Shown here: positions 1 to 8,149 of the stretch, piece after piece
How the letters are laid out: each line of letters begins with the position of its first letter
How positions within the stretch are numbered: position 1 is the stretch's first letter
Source: Bacillota bacterium
GTDB taxonomy: Bacteria > Bacillota > Sulfobacillia > Sulfobacillales > Sulfobacillaceae
NCBI GenBank assembly: GCA_021820485.1
Contig: JAKADO010000030.1
Span: forward strand, 1-33,544
DNA length: 33,544 nucleotides
Direction of reading: 5' to 3'
Notes under the pieces: generated by a model
Database searches by the model: none
Told to the model about the DNA's origin: nothing
Seen by the model: only the letters and a program-made list of their open reading frames with translations
Made by a program: the position numbers and the translations under genes

Positions 1-605
1 ATGCGCATGTCCCGCCCACAGCGTCAGCCATTAGACATTAATTTTAGTTTCCGTTCGGCGAAACGGCCGGGTATTTTGCGGCGCGGAAAGCCCCTTCCAC
101 CCGTAGTGCCCACATGGGATCACACCAACCCCGCATTGTCATGCGCCGCCCCCACCTTCCAGGCCACATGGCGATCCGCGTTCCCTGCATGAAAAGCACG
201 AGGGCCCGCATGCGGACGATGTCGACGGGAGCTTCGGGGGTGATGCCGTGGCTCCCGTTCCGAGCGTGCCAGAAGGCCGTGGCCACCGCTCCCACCGACT
301 GGAGGCCGCTCCAATAATAGAGAGGCGATGGCGCCGGATGAGGGGACCGGCCACTTAGGCGCACACGATTCATGGCAATGATTGACCCTGTTCGGTGAAT
401 AGTTCGCGGCTCCGCAGCGCGCCAGCGCCAGTCTGGGCCTCAAAAGGCTCTCGAGAGGGACCTTCGGATGGATTTTCATCCACATTCCTCAATTCATGAC
501 GCCCTAAACTGCCATCCATGATCATCATACCAAAGTCCGTTAGGACACTTTCCGAGAGAGGATATGTACTCACGCCTCCCCAGCGGGAGGCGTGGATTCC
601 CTGGC
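1..605. other. Gene-poor left edge
   Basis: About 600 bases with no coding region I can defend. The best minus-strand frame (44-373, 109 codons) contains a stretch that could be a membrane segment (residues around YYWSGLQSVGAVATAFW), but it has no ribosome binding site, ends in low-complexity sequence and resembles no family I know. Other frames here are arginine/proline-rich and look like GC-rich noise. The stretch could be a decayed gene or an intergenic region. The only clear structure is the hairpin at 571-594. Confidence 0.3.
571..594. repeat. Perfect 10-bp hairpin after the SPW-repeat gene
   Basis: CACGCCTCCC (571-580), loop CAGC, GGGAGGCGTG (585-594). It lies just past the stop codon of the minus-strand gene at 606-920, so it could help end that transcript, but no T-run follows on either strand. 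The sequence resembles the foldback ends of IS200/IS605-type elements, which often have a short hairpin near the terminus. No transposase gene is visible beside it. Confidence 0.5.
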
Positions 606-920
606 TTAGAACAGTTGCCAGAGTGCGACGGCCAAGAGAGCGGCCCCCACCAAAAGGGTGGACCATAGGGCGGTCGCGTAGCTGGTAAATCCGTAAATCC
701 AGGGCGTAATCGCCAAATAGAGCCCGAACAGCACCATCAGCCAATGGCGCCAGACCCGCCGGGCGGAATCGCCCAGCGCCCAGAGACTCCCCAATAACGT
801 CAGTCCGCCCAGGATGAGCGCCGTCCAAACGAACAAGGATAAGTCCATCGGGTCCATTAAAAACGCCGCGACGACAAACCATGCGCCAAGGACGGCCAGC
901 ACCCCATTGCGCCACGTCAT
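606..920 (-). CDS. SPW-repeat small membrane protein
   Basis: This 104-residue protein is almost entirely hydrophobic, with about four predicted membrane helices. It has the tandem layout of the SPW repeat family: an early helix with W and G (residues ~5-22), then a second unit containing RRVWRHWLMVLFGLYLAITPW (~54-75). Members are small integral membrane proteins of unknown function. The ATG at 920 is preceded by AAGGAGGGG at good spacing, which fixes the start. The gene stands alone and is divergent from the DUF2231 gene at 1061, with about 140 bases between them. A hairpin follows its stop codon. Family assignment is from pattern recognition only. Confidence 0.7.
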   Translation of the reverse strand: MTWRNGVLAVLGAWFVVAAFLMDPMDLSLFVWTALILGGLTLLGSLWALGDSARRVWRHWLMVLFGLYLAITPWIYGFTSYATALWSTLLVGAALLAVALWQLF

Positions 921-1060
921 GCTACCCCTCCTTTAGAAAATAATGGTTCTGGGAGTACGGTACGCCGGGGCGTGGCCAGGGGTGACAAGTTGCCGACGCA
1001 AAAAGACAACAATGCCCTCGCCTGCATGTTCTTGGAAACGGGGGACACACTAGTCGCGAG

Positions 1061-1603
1061 GTGACGGGCTTGAACGGATTGGTTGGGAGATTGGTCGGCA
1101 TCGGCGTCAAGATTTTGCCGCCCACGGTGCATCCCATGGTGGTGCATTTCCCCATCGCGCTCTTGTATTTGACACTCATGATCGAAATCTTGGGATATTT
1201 GCTGCGGCCCCGGCACGATCGATTTTTTGCGCGCGCCAGCTTCTGGACGCTCACCTTGTCGCTTCTGGCTATCGTGGCCGCCGGTGCGGCCGGCATGGTG
1301 TCGGAGCACTTTGTCAAATGGTCGCCGAAGACCAGCGCCATGCTCTCCCATCACCAGCGCGACGCATTCTTTACCGGACTCTTCGCCCTTATCGCCTGGA
1401 TCGTGCGCTTAAGCTCCCGCTTCAAGGATCGGGACCGCAGCTCTTGGTCGGTGGCGCGCACCGGACGCGGACGCATGAATCCCTTGTCCAGTCTCTTTGT
1501 GCTGGGAGCGGTGGTGATGATTTCCTTGACCGGCATTTTGGGAGGATCGATGGTCTATGACCACGGCGTGGGCATTCTGCACGTCACGCGCCAGGTGCGT
1601 TAG
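1061..1603 (+). CDS. DUF2231 family membrane protein
   Basis: This 180-residue protein has about four membrane helices. The key sign is HPMVVHFPIALL near residues 24-35, the HP..VHFP signature of DUF2231 proteins. These are predicted membrane proteins sometimes found with cytochromes and redox proteins. Further conserved-looking histidines lie at HH (about residue 97) and near the C terminus (YDHGVGILH). The start is a GTG at 1061. The ribosome binding site is not strong (GGGGGACA lies rather far upstream), so an ATG further in remains possible. The stop codon (TAG 1601-1603) overlaps the stop of the convergent dehydrogenase gene (TAA read from 1602 to 1600). A role in membrane redox chemistry is inference. 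Confidence 0.75.
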   Translation: MTGLNGLVGRLVGIGVKILPPTVHPMVVHFPIALLYLTLMIEILGYLLRPRHDRFFARASFWTLTLSLLAIVAAGAAGMVSEHFVKWSPKTSAMLSHHQRDAFFTGLFALIAWIVRLSSRFKDRDRSSWSVARTGRGRMNPLSSLFVLGAVVMISLTGILGGSMVYDHGVGILHVTRQVR

Positions 1604-2289
1604 CTGGGCAGCACGTCGCCCCGGTTGACGTAAATAATCTGGCCGGTCGAGAGGGTGCGGGGAAATTGCAGGAGCGCCTCCAGCACCGAAGCCACCTCAT
1701 CCGGGGTCTGCCAGGCACCGGAGCGGGTGCCATGGGCGATGCGGGCGCGGGCTTCGCCGGAAAGGCTCTCCCCCCACCGGGTGGTTACCCACCCGGGTGC
1801 GGCCACGTAGACAGTGGCCCGTCCCAAGAGGCTAAGGGCCAAGCTTTTCCCGTAGCTCGCCACGGCGCCTTTGGCGAGCGCGTAGAGTTCGCCCGCCTCC
1901 CCGCCCTTGCCCAAGGTAGCCATATCCCAGCCCATCAGAATGATGATGCCGTCCTCAGCCAGATGGGGCAAGGCCGCCTTGACCGTCTTGATGGTGCCGG
2001 CCAGATCCACGGCATAGAGCGCGTCCAAGCGCTCCAAGTACGGCGCATGGCGAAGCGGCGGGGAGAGGATGTCCGCCCCAGCCAGGCACAATAGGGCGTC
2101 TACGGTCGCTTGGGAGGCCAAGGACTCCTCCAAGCGCGGCAAGGGCCACGTCACGTCAAAGGGGATGTCATCCGCTCGGGGGTGTCGGGACAGCGCCTTC
2201 AATGCCCAATCGGGATGCTGGGCGGCGCGCGCCTCGAACGCCTTCCCAATGCCGCCGCTAAGGCCGGTCGCCAGAATGCGCAGCCTCAT
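1600..2289 (-). CDS. Short-chain dehydrogenase/reductase (SDR)
   Basis: This 229-residue NAD(P)-dependent oxidoreductase has a classical Rossmann fold. TGLSGGIG at residues 8-15 is the TGxxxGIG cofactor loop. CLAG stands where SDRs have NNAG, and YALAK is the YxxxK catalytic pair with an upstream active-site region (LMGWDMATLG). The usual catalytic serine before the tyrosine is not obvious, so activity may be atypical. The start is the ATG at 2289, behind GGAGGGGG. Longer versions would run far into the upstream gene without a ribosome site. It overlaps the SWIM protein gene by 32 bases and is the last gene of a four-gene unit. The substrate cannot be told. It ends on a stop codon shared with the convergent DUF2231 gene. 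Confidence 0.8.
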   Translation of the reverse strand: MRLRILATGLSGGIGKAFEARAAQHPDWALKALSRHPRADDIPFDVTWPLPRLEESLASQATVDALLCLAGADILSPPLRHAPYLERLDALYAVDLAGTIKTVKAALPHLAEDGIIILMGWDMATLGKGGEAGELYALAKGAVASYGKSLALSLLGRATVYVAAPGWVTTRWGESLSGEARARIAHGTRSGAWQTPDEVASVLEALLQFPRTLSTGQIIYVNRGDVLPS

Positions 2290-2866
2290 CACCCCCTCCG
2301 AAGAGATTGTCACGTTCCTTGCCGGCTGCTTTGAGCGCCGCCTCCACAATCGCCAACAATTCCTTGCGGGTTCTGTCCAGGTTGGTGCCAAGCCCCATAG
2401 GCACACGCGCAATGGCGCGCGCATTCAAATTCTGGGCCCGGCTCATGCCGCGCCGGTTGAAGAACAACAGGAAGAGTTGGCGCCGTTCGACCGCCCGCGT
2501 CAGCCACTGGAGCGTCAGGGCTGCGCCATGCAGGCAGGGCGTGTCGCCGCAGAGGCTGCACTGGCTTTGAAACTGATCGGTCAGGAAGGGAATGCGGCAA
2601 AGCGGTTGAACGGGCAGCCATTCCTCCCAGAACTGGGACTCCCCATCGCGGCGCCCCGCCACCATGACGGTCCATCGCTCATCGGTATCCCAGGGATTGA
2701 CCGTCAGACGCACCGTAGTGGCCGCGTCCGGACCGCCAAACGCCCCGCGGAGAACCCCGCCGTAGCCCTGCATCTCTTCCGGGACCAACTGTCCCAGCCG
2801 CTCCCGATCCTCGGGCCCACACCACGCTTTCAAGGCTTCTTCAAACCGCTCTATGATTCGATCCAT
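2258..2866 (-). CDS. SWIM zinc-finger protein (YwqB-like)
   Basis: This 202-residue protein carries a SWIM-type zinc finger: C103, C106, C111 and H113 in CSLCGDTPCLHG, followed by the hydrophobic helix AALTLQWL typical of the fold. SWIM domains bind DNA or protein. Bacterial members are very often encoded beside SNF2-family helicases, as YwqB is beside YwqA in Bacillus subtilis. That is the case here: the start (ATG 2866, SD GAGGGAGA) lies 16 bases inside the end of the helicase gene, so the two are probably translationally coupled. The first 100 residues and the C-terminal part (RKELLAIVEAALKAAGKER, likely helical) have no motif I recognise. It probably assists the helicase, which is inference from context. 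Confidence 0.8.
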   Translation of the reverse strand: MDRIIERFEEALKAWCGPEDRERLGQLVPEEMQGYGGVLRGAFGGPDAATTVRLTVNPWDTDERWTVMVAGRRDGESQFWEEWLPVQPLCRIPFLTDQFQSQCSLCGDTPCLHGAALTLQWLTRAVERRQLFLLFFNRRGMSRAQNLNARAIARVPMGLGTNLDRTRKELLAIVEAALKAAGKERDNLFGGGDEAAHSGDRP

Positions 2867-5457
2867 AGACTCTCCCTCAGTTCCACCAGTTCCCGCAGTT
2901 CACGGTTGGACAGCTCCGACACCCAAGCATCGGCGTGGGTCTCGGACAAAATCCGCCGGGACAGCTGGCGCTTTTCCTGGATCAGCGTATCGATGCGCTC
3001 CTCCACGGTGCCCCGCGTCACAAACTTGTGCACCGTGACAAGCGAGGTCTGTCCCATGCGCCATACGCGGTCCGTGGCCTGATCCTCAGTCGCCGGGTTC
3101 CACCAGCGATCATAATGAATCACATGCTGCGCCGAGGCCAGATTGAGCCCCACCCCGCCCGCCTTCAACGAGGCCAGGAGAATGGGCGGACCGTTCTTGT
3201 CGGTAAACTCCTGAATCACCTGGTCGCGCTCGTTCTTCCCCAAGGAGCCATGGAAGGTCAGCACCGGCACGTGAAAGTGGCGGCGCAGGTAAGGGGCCAA
3301 TAGCTGCACCCAGGTCACGTACTGGGAGAACACCACCACCCGTTCGCCCGCCTCCAAGATTTCGCTGACCAGCTCTTCAAGGCGCGACAGCTTCCCTGAC
3401 CGCCCCTTCAAGGGCCCGTTTTGATGCAGGTACAGGGCTGGGTGGTCCACCACTTGCTTCAAATGGGTCAGGGCGGCCACAATGGCCCCACGCCGCGCCA
3501 TCCGCGTCATCGTTCCCGACACTTCGCGGAAGAGGGTATCCACCACCGCTTGATAGAGGGCGATTTGCTCGGGGGTAAGATGCATCCATTCGCGGATCTC
3601 CACCTTCTCCGGCAAGTCGGGCATGACCGTCGGATCAGTCTTCATGCGGCGCAGTACAAAAGGCGCCAAGAGCCGCTTCAAATCCTCCAGCGACTGGTCG
3701 CTGGACCGTTCGAAGCGCTGGCGAAATTCTCGCTCGCTGCCCAGATATCCCGGATTCAGAAACTCCATCTCCGCCCAGAGATCATTGAGCCGATTCTCCA
3801 CTGGCGTTCCCGTCAACGCCACCCGCCAGTGGGCGGGAATCCGCCGCATGGCGCGGGCGCGCTTGGTGTTGGGGTTTTTCAGCTGCTGGGCCTCATCCGC
3901 CACCACGCCCAGCCACTCCACCTGCCGGAGCCAATCCACATCGCGCAAGAGAACGTCATAGGTGGTCAGCACCGCCTGATGGCCGCTAATCCAGTCCACC
4001 AGGCCCGGTCCCTGTTCCCGGCTGGTACCCAAGTGGCTGCCCACACGAATGGTGGGATTGAAGCGGGCAAACTCCCGCTCCCAGTTTCCCACCACCGACA
4101 GAGGCGCTGCAATCAGCACCGGCCCGGTCAACAGCCCTTCTTCCTGCAGCCGGGTCAAGGCAGCGATAATCTCGACCGTCTTGCCGAGCCCCATGTCGTC
4201 CGCCAAGAGAGCGCCCACTGAAGCCCGCATGCGGCGGACCAGCCACTCCACGCCCTCCTGCTGGTACTGCCGCAAGTCGCCATGGAGGCGCTCCAGCGGC
4301 TGAAACGGCGGATAGGGGCCGGTGAGCTGGGAGAGCATGGTGAGGACCTGGCCCGACGAGACCACTTCCACGCCATCGTCGACGCCGCCGACCGCCCATC
4401 GGAGCGCATCGGCCATCTTGACGCGATTCTTGCGAGCCCGCTCAAACGCTTTTTGCGCCTCCTTGAGCGTCGCCTCGTCCACCACTACAAACTGCCCGCG
4501 CAGGCGCACCAGCGGCGTGGAGGCCCGCACCAACCCCTCCAGCTCCTTCAAGGTCATGGGCTGGTCGCCCAAAAGCACCTGCCAATCCACCTCAACAATT
4601 TGATCCAGGCCGAGCCGCGCCGCACGCGGCCCCTCCTCCTGGTGCACCTCCCCGCGCACCCGCACACGGGGATTTCGCCATTGGCCAGGGAGCTCAATCT
4701 TAACGCCCAGTGTCATGAGGGCGGGCAGTTCCTCGCGCCAGAACACCTCCGCCTCCCGGTCGTCCAGCTCCAGCACCGCATCCATGCCCTGCACCGCCAC
4801 GCGCTGCCAGAGAGGAAACCTGAGCCCCCAATCGGCGAGCTCCCGCATGGAGACGTGCGCTGCCTGCACTTTGAGGCGGGCCCCGTCAATCTCGGCGATC
4901 CGCACCATGGCACCATCCGTCCCGCCCCTCTGAACCAAGTCGGCTGCCGCGGCCTGCCATTCGTGGCTGACCTGCGTCAAGAGCCGACGATCACTGTCAT
5001 TCACGTCCCATACAGCGCGGGGCCGTATCAGGCGGGCCACCAGACGGCGCCCCAAGGGGCCCCCGATGGCGCGGCGCGCCTCCAAGTCCGGCGCATGCCC
5101 ACGCACAAAGCTGTCCGCCCAGTCGTTCAGAAATTGCGCCAAGTAATGAATTTCGGGTTCGCCCAGGGACGCTTCCCCCAACCGCTCCGGAATCAGCGTC
5201 TCAATATCGACCATCCGCCAGACCGGCACCAGTCCCTGAGGATGCGGCTCGACCGCCGGGAGCAGTTCGGCCTCCAAAAACCGGTCGAGGAAGAAGTCCC
5301 ACCAAAAAAACACATGGCGGTATTCCGCGTCGAGATGGTCCAGCGAATCGAGGACAGCTTGGTCTCTGGGGACAAAGGCGTCACCGACGAGAAATCCCCA
5401 TTGTCCGTCGGTAAAAATGGGCCAGTCCTTGCGCGTGATATCCATAGAGATCATCAT
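2851..5457 (-). CDS. SNF2-family DEAD/DEAH helicase-like ATPase (YwqA-like)
   Basis: An 868-residue SNF2/Swi2 ATPase. The N-terminal ~390 residues correspond to the extra domain found in bacterial SNF2 proteins. The motor follows: Walker A DDMGLGKT (420-427), Walker B DEAQ (521-524), motif III TGTP (549-552), helicase C-lobe motifs LKAGGVGLNL (764-773) and ATDRVWRMGQ (794-803). These enzymes use ATP to translocate on double-stranded DNA and remodel protein-DNA complexes. Bacterial members are tied to transcription recycling or DNA repair. All catalytic motifs are intact. The start at 5457 (AGGAAGCGA before ATG) overlaps the upstream gene's stop in ATGA. Its end overlaps the SWIM gene, so it sits in the middle of the four-gene unit. 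Confidence 0.93.
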   Translation of the reverse strand: MMISMDITRKDWPIFTDGQWGFLVGDAFVPRDQAVLDSLDHLDAEYRHVFFWWDFFLDRFLEAELLPAVEPHPQGLVPVWRMVDIETLIPERLGEASLGEPEIHYLAQFLNDWADSFVRGHAPDLEARRAIGGPLGRRLVARLIRPRAVWDVNDSDRRLLTQVSHEWQAAAADLVQRGGTDGAMVRIAEIDGARLKVQAAHVSMRELADWGLRFPLWQRVAVQGMDAVLELDDREAEVFWREELPALMTLGVKIELPGQWRNPRVRVRGEVHQEEGPRAARLGLDQIVEVDWQVLLGDQPMTLKELEGLVRASTPLVRLRGQFVVVDEATLKEAQKAFERARKNRVKMADALRWAVGGVDDGVEVVSSGQVLTMLSQLTGPYPPFQPLERLHGDLRQYQQEGVEWLVRRMRASVGALLADDMGLGKTVEIIAALTRLQEEGLLTGPVLIAAPLSVVGNWEREFARFNPTIRVGSHLGTSREQGPGLVDWISGHQAVLTTYDVLLRDVDWLRQVEWLGVVADEAQQLKNPNTKRARAMRRIPAHWRVALTGTPVENRLNDLWAEMEFLNPGYLGSEREFRQRFERSSDQSLEDLKRLLAPFVLRRMKTDPTVMPDLPEKVEIREWMHLTPEQIALYQAVVDTLFREVSGTMTRMARRGAIVAALTHLKQVVDHPALYLHQNGPLKGRSGKLSRLEELVSEILEAGERVVVFSQYVTWVQLLAPYLRRHFHVPVLTFHGSLGKNERDQVIQEFTDKNGPPILLASLKAGGVGLNLASAQHVIHYDRWWNPATEDQATDRVWRMGQTSLVTVHKFVTRGTVEERIDTLIQEKRQLSRRILSETHADAWVSELSNRELRELVELRESLWIES

Positions 5458-6260
5458 TCGCTTCCTAACCGTTCCCGTATACGGAGCAGCTTTGGCAACT
5501 GGTTCTCATACGCCAAGAGCACACCCTCGGCGTACGCCGAGGCCACCTCCGCTGCGTGCACCACCGCATCTTCGGGAACCTTGAGACTGTAGAGCTCAAT
5601 GAAAAAGGGGCGCGGGAGCAACTCAGAAAAGCCCTGCGCCAAAACTTCCAGCCAATAGGTGGTGGCGTAGTGGAGGTCATAAATCGGCACCACGAACCGA
5701 TCGACATAGGGAGCAAGCCGCGAAAGGTCAATCCCAAAGCGGCGCTCAAGATGCCCCGGCAGCGGATCCGGAAAGAGTGTCATCTCAACCCGTTCGGCAA
5801 CCTCACGCACTGCGGCCACAAATTCCGCCAGGCGCTCGCTGCGATAGGCGTCCGCAGTAAGACCGCGGCGCGCGCTTTCCTCCAAGCAGGCTGGGCATTG
5901 GCAAAACCCTTCCCGCGCATAGGTGACATCGTCCAGGCGAATGGTTTTCTGACCGCTCTTGGCGAGCGCATCCTTCACCCATTCCACTCCGAGGGAGAAG
6001 ACATCAGGCCGACTCGGGCATAGGGCATCCCAATCGAAAAATTTCGCGTCCCGGGTGGCACGCTCCTGATTGGGTCCTACCTGCACCCATTCTGGGTGCC
6101 GCTTGGCTTGGCGATTGTCGCCAAAGACGCTCACCATGGGAATGGTCCCGGGCACCGGGTCATGCCAGACGCCAGATACATCCTTGACCTCGTAATATCC
6201 CACATCAAAATGCGCGAAGTGATCGGGAAAGCGACTCACAATGCCTAGGGTCTGCCCCAT
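5454..6260 (-). CDS. Putative TIM-barrel / glycoside hydrolase-like protein
   Basis: This 268-residue soluble protein has no signal peptide. It contains TIRLDDVTYAREGFCQCPAC, an acidic DD followed by a C.C..C cluster. This resembles the active-site region of sugar-hydrolase-like TIM-barrel proteins, where a DD(F/Y)RYP-type strand end precedes a CxCxxC patch. The later strand-like segments (ERVEMTLFPDPL, VDRFVVPIYDLHYATTYW, RPFFIELYS) fit a barrel. The start is ATG 6260 behind GGGAGGACGAGG; an ATG six codons upstream lacks such a site. It is the first gene of the SNF2/SWIM/SDR unit and shares ATGA with the helicase gene. Why such a protein is coupled to a DNA motor is not known. The family call is tentative and the substrate unknown. 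Confidence 0.5.
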   Translation of the reverse strand: MGQTLGIVSRFPDHFAHFDVGYYEVKDVSGVWHDPVPGTIPMVSVFGDNRQAKRHPEWVQVGPNQERATRDAKFFDWDALCPSRPDVFSLGVEWVKDALAKSGQKTIRLDDVTYAREGFCQCPACLEESARRGLTADAYRSERLAEFVAAVREVAERVEMTLFPDPLPGHLERRFGIDLSRLAPYVDRFVVPIYDLHYATTYWLEVLAQGFSELLPRPFFIELYSLKVPEDAVVHAAEVASAYAEGVLLAYENQLPKLLRIRERLGSE

Positions 6261-6446
6261 CCTCGTCCTCCCATCCATATCCGTTCTATTTTATCAGATG
6301 AATCCCTATTGGGAGTCTTTCTTTGGGGCGAGACGGATCGATTTCCCCAAACTGGCGTTAAGATGGCTTCAGCATTGGGTGTCCACGCGGAGTTGGTGTA
6401 GGATGGGAGAGATATCCCAACGTAATTGACGAAAGGAAAGGACCGA

Positions 6447-6866
6447 ATGCAGATGCTCCACCTCAACAGCCTCAGAAGCACCATCACCCGCTTGGTGGAA
6501 TGGGGCGCTGGCGGATTGTACCTCCTGACGATGCTGTTCGTGCTGGTGGTGGCGGCGTTGCTCGCCAAGGATCTGATTTTGCACCTTCTGCGCGCCACGT
6601 CCTATGCATCCTTGGTCAGCCTTCTCAATCCGCTTCTCACCATCATGATGCTGGCCGAGCTGCTGCATACCATCGCCTTGGCTATCCGGACCCACCACCT
6701 GCCGCTGCGGCCGCTCTTGGCCTTGGTATTCATCGCTATCCTGCGCCACGCCGTAGTGATGGCCTCGACCACCCGGCTTGACACGCGCGATGCGCTCGCC
6801 ACCTTGATTGGCTTGGTGGTGCTCAGCATTCTCATGGTGAAAATGCCGGCGCAGGACGCCGACTAG
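6447..6866 (+). CDS. PsiE-like small membrane protein
   Basis: This 139-residue protein has four predicted membrane helices: residues ~20-40 (GLYLLTMLFVLVVAALLAKD), ~55-80, ~90-108 and ~118-132. Length, helix layout and the segment LLALVFIAILRHAVV match the phosphate-starvation-inducible PsiE family, whose biochemical role is unknown. The start is ATG 6447 behind GAAAGGAAAGGA. A TTG seven codons earlier is open but has no ribosome site. The gene faces away from the helicase operon, and 186 bases separate the two starts. I see no PHO-box-like repeat upstream, so phosphate regulation cannot be claimed. Confidence 0.65.
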   Translation: MQMLHLNSLRSTITRLVEWGAGGLYLLTMLFVLVVAALLAKDLILHLLRATSYASLVSLLNPLLTIMMLAELLHTIALAIRTHHLPLRPLLALVFIAILRHAVVMASTTRLDTRDALATLIGLVVLSILMVKMPAQDAD

Positions 6867-6971
6867 CAAAACCGCCAGTCGGCGGGCCATCGCAAAAAAA
6901 CTTGCCACCTCTCGGTGATCAATTTCCGTGTCATTTCCGGTATCAAGGGATAGCAGGAAACGATTTCTTGG

Positions 6972-6991
6972 GATGGACGGATCGGTCCATC
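6972..6991. promoter_or_regulatory. Near-perfect 20-bp palindrome, possible operator
   Basis: GATGGAC (6972-6978) and GTCCATC (6985-6991) are perfect inverted repeats around GGATCG. With the centre included, 18 of 20 positions are symmetric. It lies about 50 bases before the start of the lipoprotein gene at 7044, in a position suited to a dimeric repressor or activator. It could instead fold as an RNA hairpin in the leader or mark the end of the PsiE-like transcript, but no T-run follows. Confidence 0.4.
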
Positions 6992-7043
6992 AGGTGATGG
7001 CTCTCGCACCACGGGCCATCGGTTGCCCTACGGAGGTGACACT

Positions 7044-7577
7044 ATGAATACCACCCCTTACCAGCGCGCGCCCTGGCTGCGCACTCATTCATGGCCCGTG
7101 CTGACAGCCGCTGCCGTCCTCTTGACGGGATGCGGCGCGGCACAGGCCTCTGGCGGCTCGACGCCGCAAGCACACACCGCGTCCTCGTCCGTTCAACTCG
7201 GTCGGGTGACCGTCGCCGGCAAATCAGAAAAAGTGCTCGAAAACTCCAGCGGCTATACCCTCTATTACTTCACCAAGGACACCGCGTCAAAGTCCGCGTG
7301 CACGGGAGCCTGCGCCGCCATTTGGCATCCTTTATTGACCAAATCCGGGAGCGTCAGCGCTCCCAAGGGACTTTCGGGAACGCTGGCCGTGGTGAAGGAC
7401 AGCCACGGGAGCCAAGTCGCCTATAACGGCCATCTCCTCTATCTCTATTCGGGCGACCATCACAGCGGTGAGGCCAAGGGCCAAGGAATCCTCAATGAAT
7501 GGTGGGTGGCGACTCCCTCATTGAGCCAACTGGGATCATCCTCCAGCACGGGCAACGGAGGCGGCTACGGTTATTGA
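7044..7577 (+). CDS. Secreted lipoprotein with COG4315 repeats
   Basis: This 177-residue exported lipoprotein has a signal peptide with hydrophobic core VLTAAAVLLTGC and lipobox LLTGC, so it should be anchored to the outer face of the membrane. The mature part holds two copies of the ~45-residue secreted-lipoprotein repeat (PF03640/COG4315): GYTLYYFTKD...SACTGACAAIWHPLL and GHLLYLYSGD...GQGILNEWWVATP. The family pairs aromatic Y..Y(F/S)xD with C..C..W. It is common in actinobacteria and acidophiles and has no proven function. The C terminus is Ser/Gly-rich. The start is ATG 7044 behind GGAGGTGA. A 20-bp palindrome lies about 50 bases upstream. A membrane protein gene follows after 36 bases and is probably co-transcribed. 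Confidence 0.85.
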   Translation: MNTTPYQRAPWLRTHSWPVLTAAAVLLTGCGAAQASGGSTPQAHTASSSVQLGRVTVAGKSEKVLENSSGYTLYYFTKDTASKSACTGACAAIWHPLLTKSGSVSAPKGLSGTLAVVKDSHGSQVAYNGHLLYLYSGDHHSGEAKGQGILNEWWVATPSLSQLGSSSSTGNGGGYGY

Positions 7578-7613
7578 AAAGCCACAGAACCTCGAGCGTG
7601 AAGGAGGAGTGCC

Positions 7614-8069
7614 ATGAGCTCCCGATCCCGCGTCGCCCTATTGACTTGTGCTGGACCCATATTGGCCTTTGTCGCGTCCTTCATGCCTTGGGTGCATCTC
7701 ATCGGGCCCAGCCGCACCACCGCATGGGATGTCTACCAGCTCTCGCCGGCAGCTTGGGTATGGCTGATTTGTGATGGCGCGCTTGTCGTCACGAGCGTCC
7801 GGTGGCTGCATCTCACGCCACCCCGATGGTGGTCCCTGGCCTGGCAGACGCTGGGGGCCATTTCGCTTGGGGTGGCGTTGACCGGCATGGTCTTTGTTCA
7901 GGTGGCCGCCCACGTGTCGGCCACACTGGGCGCGCCTCCGCCCTTGGCGCCGGATTACGGGGCGTATGTGTTTGCTGCAGCAGCCTTTCTCTGGACGGCG
8001 ACCCCCTGGATTCTGATGGCCACCGCAGAAGAGGGCTCCATTCCCGGATCTCGCCGCAGGAGTGGCTAG
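7614..8069 (+). CDS. Four-helix membrane protein, unknown function
   Basis: This 151-residue protein has four hydrophobic helices: ~8-28 (LLTCAGPILAFVASFMPWV), ~47-62 (WVWLICDGALVV), ~75-98 and ~118-135. I recognise no family. Small four-helix proteins of this kind with a W-containing first loop are common in Gram-positive genomes. The start is ATG 7614 behind GAAGGAGGAG. It follows the lipoprotein gene at 36 bases and is probably in the same transcript, which ends at the hairpin at 8082-8108. The short C-terminal tail is basic (PGSRRRSG) and should be cytoplasmic. Confidence 0.65.
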   Translation: MSSRSRVALLTCAGPILAFVASFMPWVHLIGPSRTTAWDVYQLSPAAWVWLICDGALVVTSVRWLHLTPPRWWSLAWQTLGAISLGVALTGMVFVQVAAHVSATLGAPPPLAPDYGAYVFAAAAFLWTATPWILMATAEEGSIPGSRRRSG

Positions 8070-8081
8070 GGCCAAAAGCTG

Positions 8082-8108
8082 AAGGCCCCGAGTGGGAGAC
8101 GGGGCCTT
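8082..8108. terminator. Hairpin between convergent genes
   Basis: AAGGCCCCG (8082-8090), nine-base loop, CGGGGCCTT (8100-8108): a perfect 9-bp GC-rich stem between the ends of the + gene (8069) and the - gene (8150). It can serve both strands. T-runs are poor on both sides (CTTTTGG on the minus strand is the better one). Confidence 0.55.
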
Positions 8109-8149
8109 CGGCACTCTTAGGAGAAAGAGGCGATGAAATTTCGTGCGGT

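Noticed and set aside
2069..3082. Plus-strand open frame (337 codons)
   Set aside because: It crosses the ends of three minus-strand genes with clear motifs and ribosome sites; no motif of its own.
2258..5457. Idea that the SNF2/SWIM pair is a known phage-defence system
   Set aside because: No nuclease, DISARM-type methylase or other defence partner is present; YwqA/YwqB-like pairs occur as ordinary chromosomal genes.
4282..5592. Long plus-strand open frame (436 codons)
   Set aside because: It is antisense to the SNF2 gene, whose catalytic motifs are intact in the minus frame; low-complexity composition shows a GC-rich shadow.
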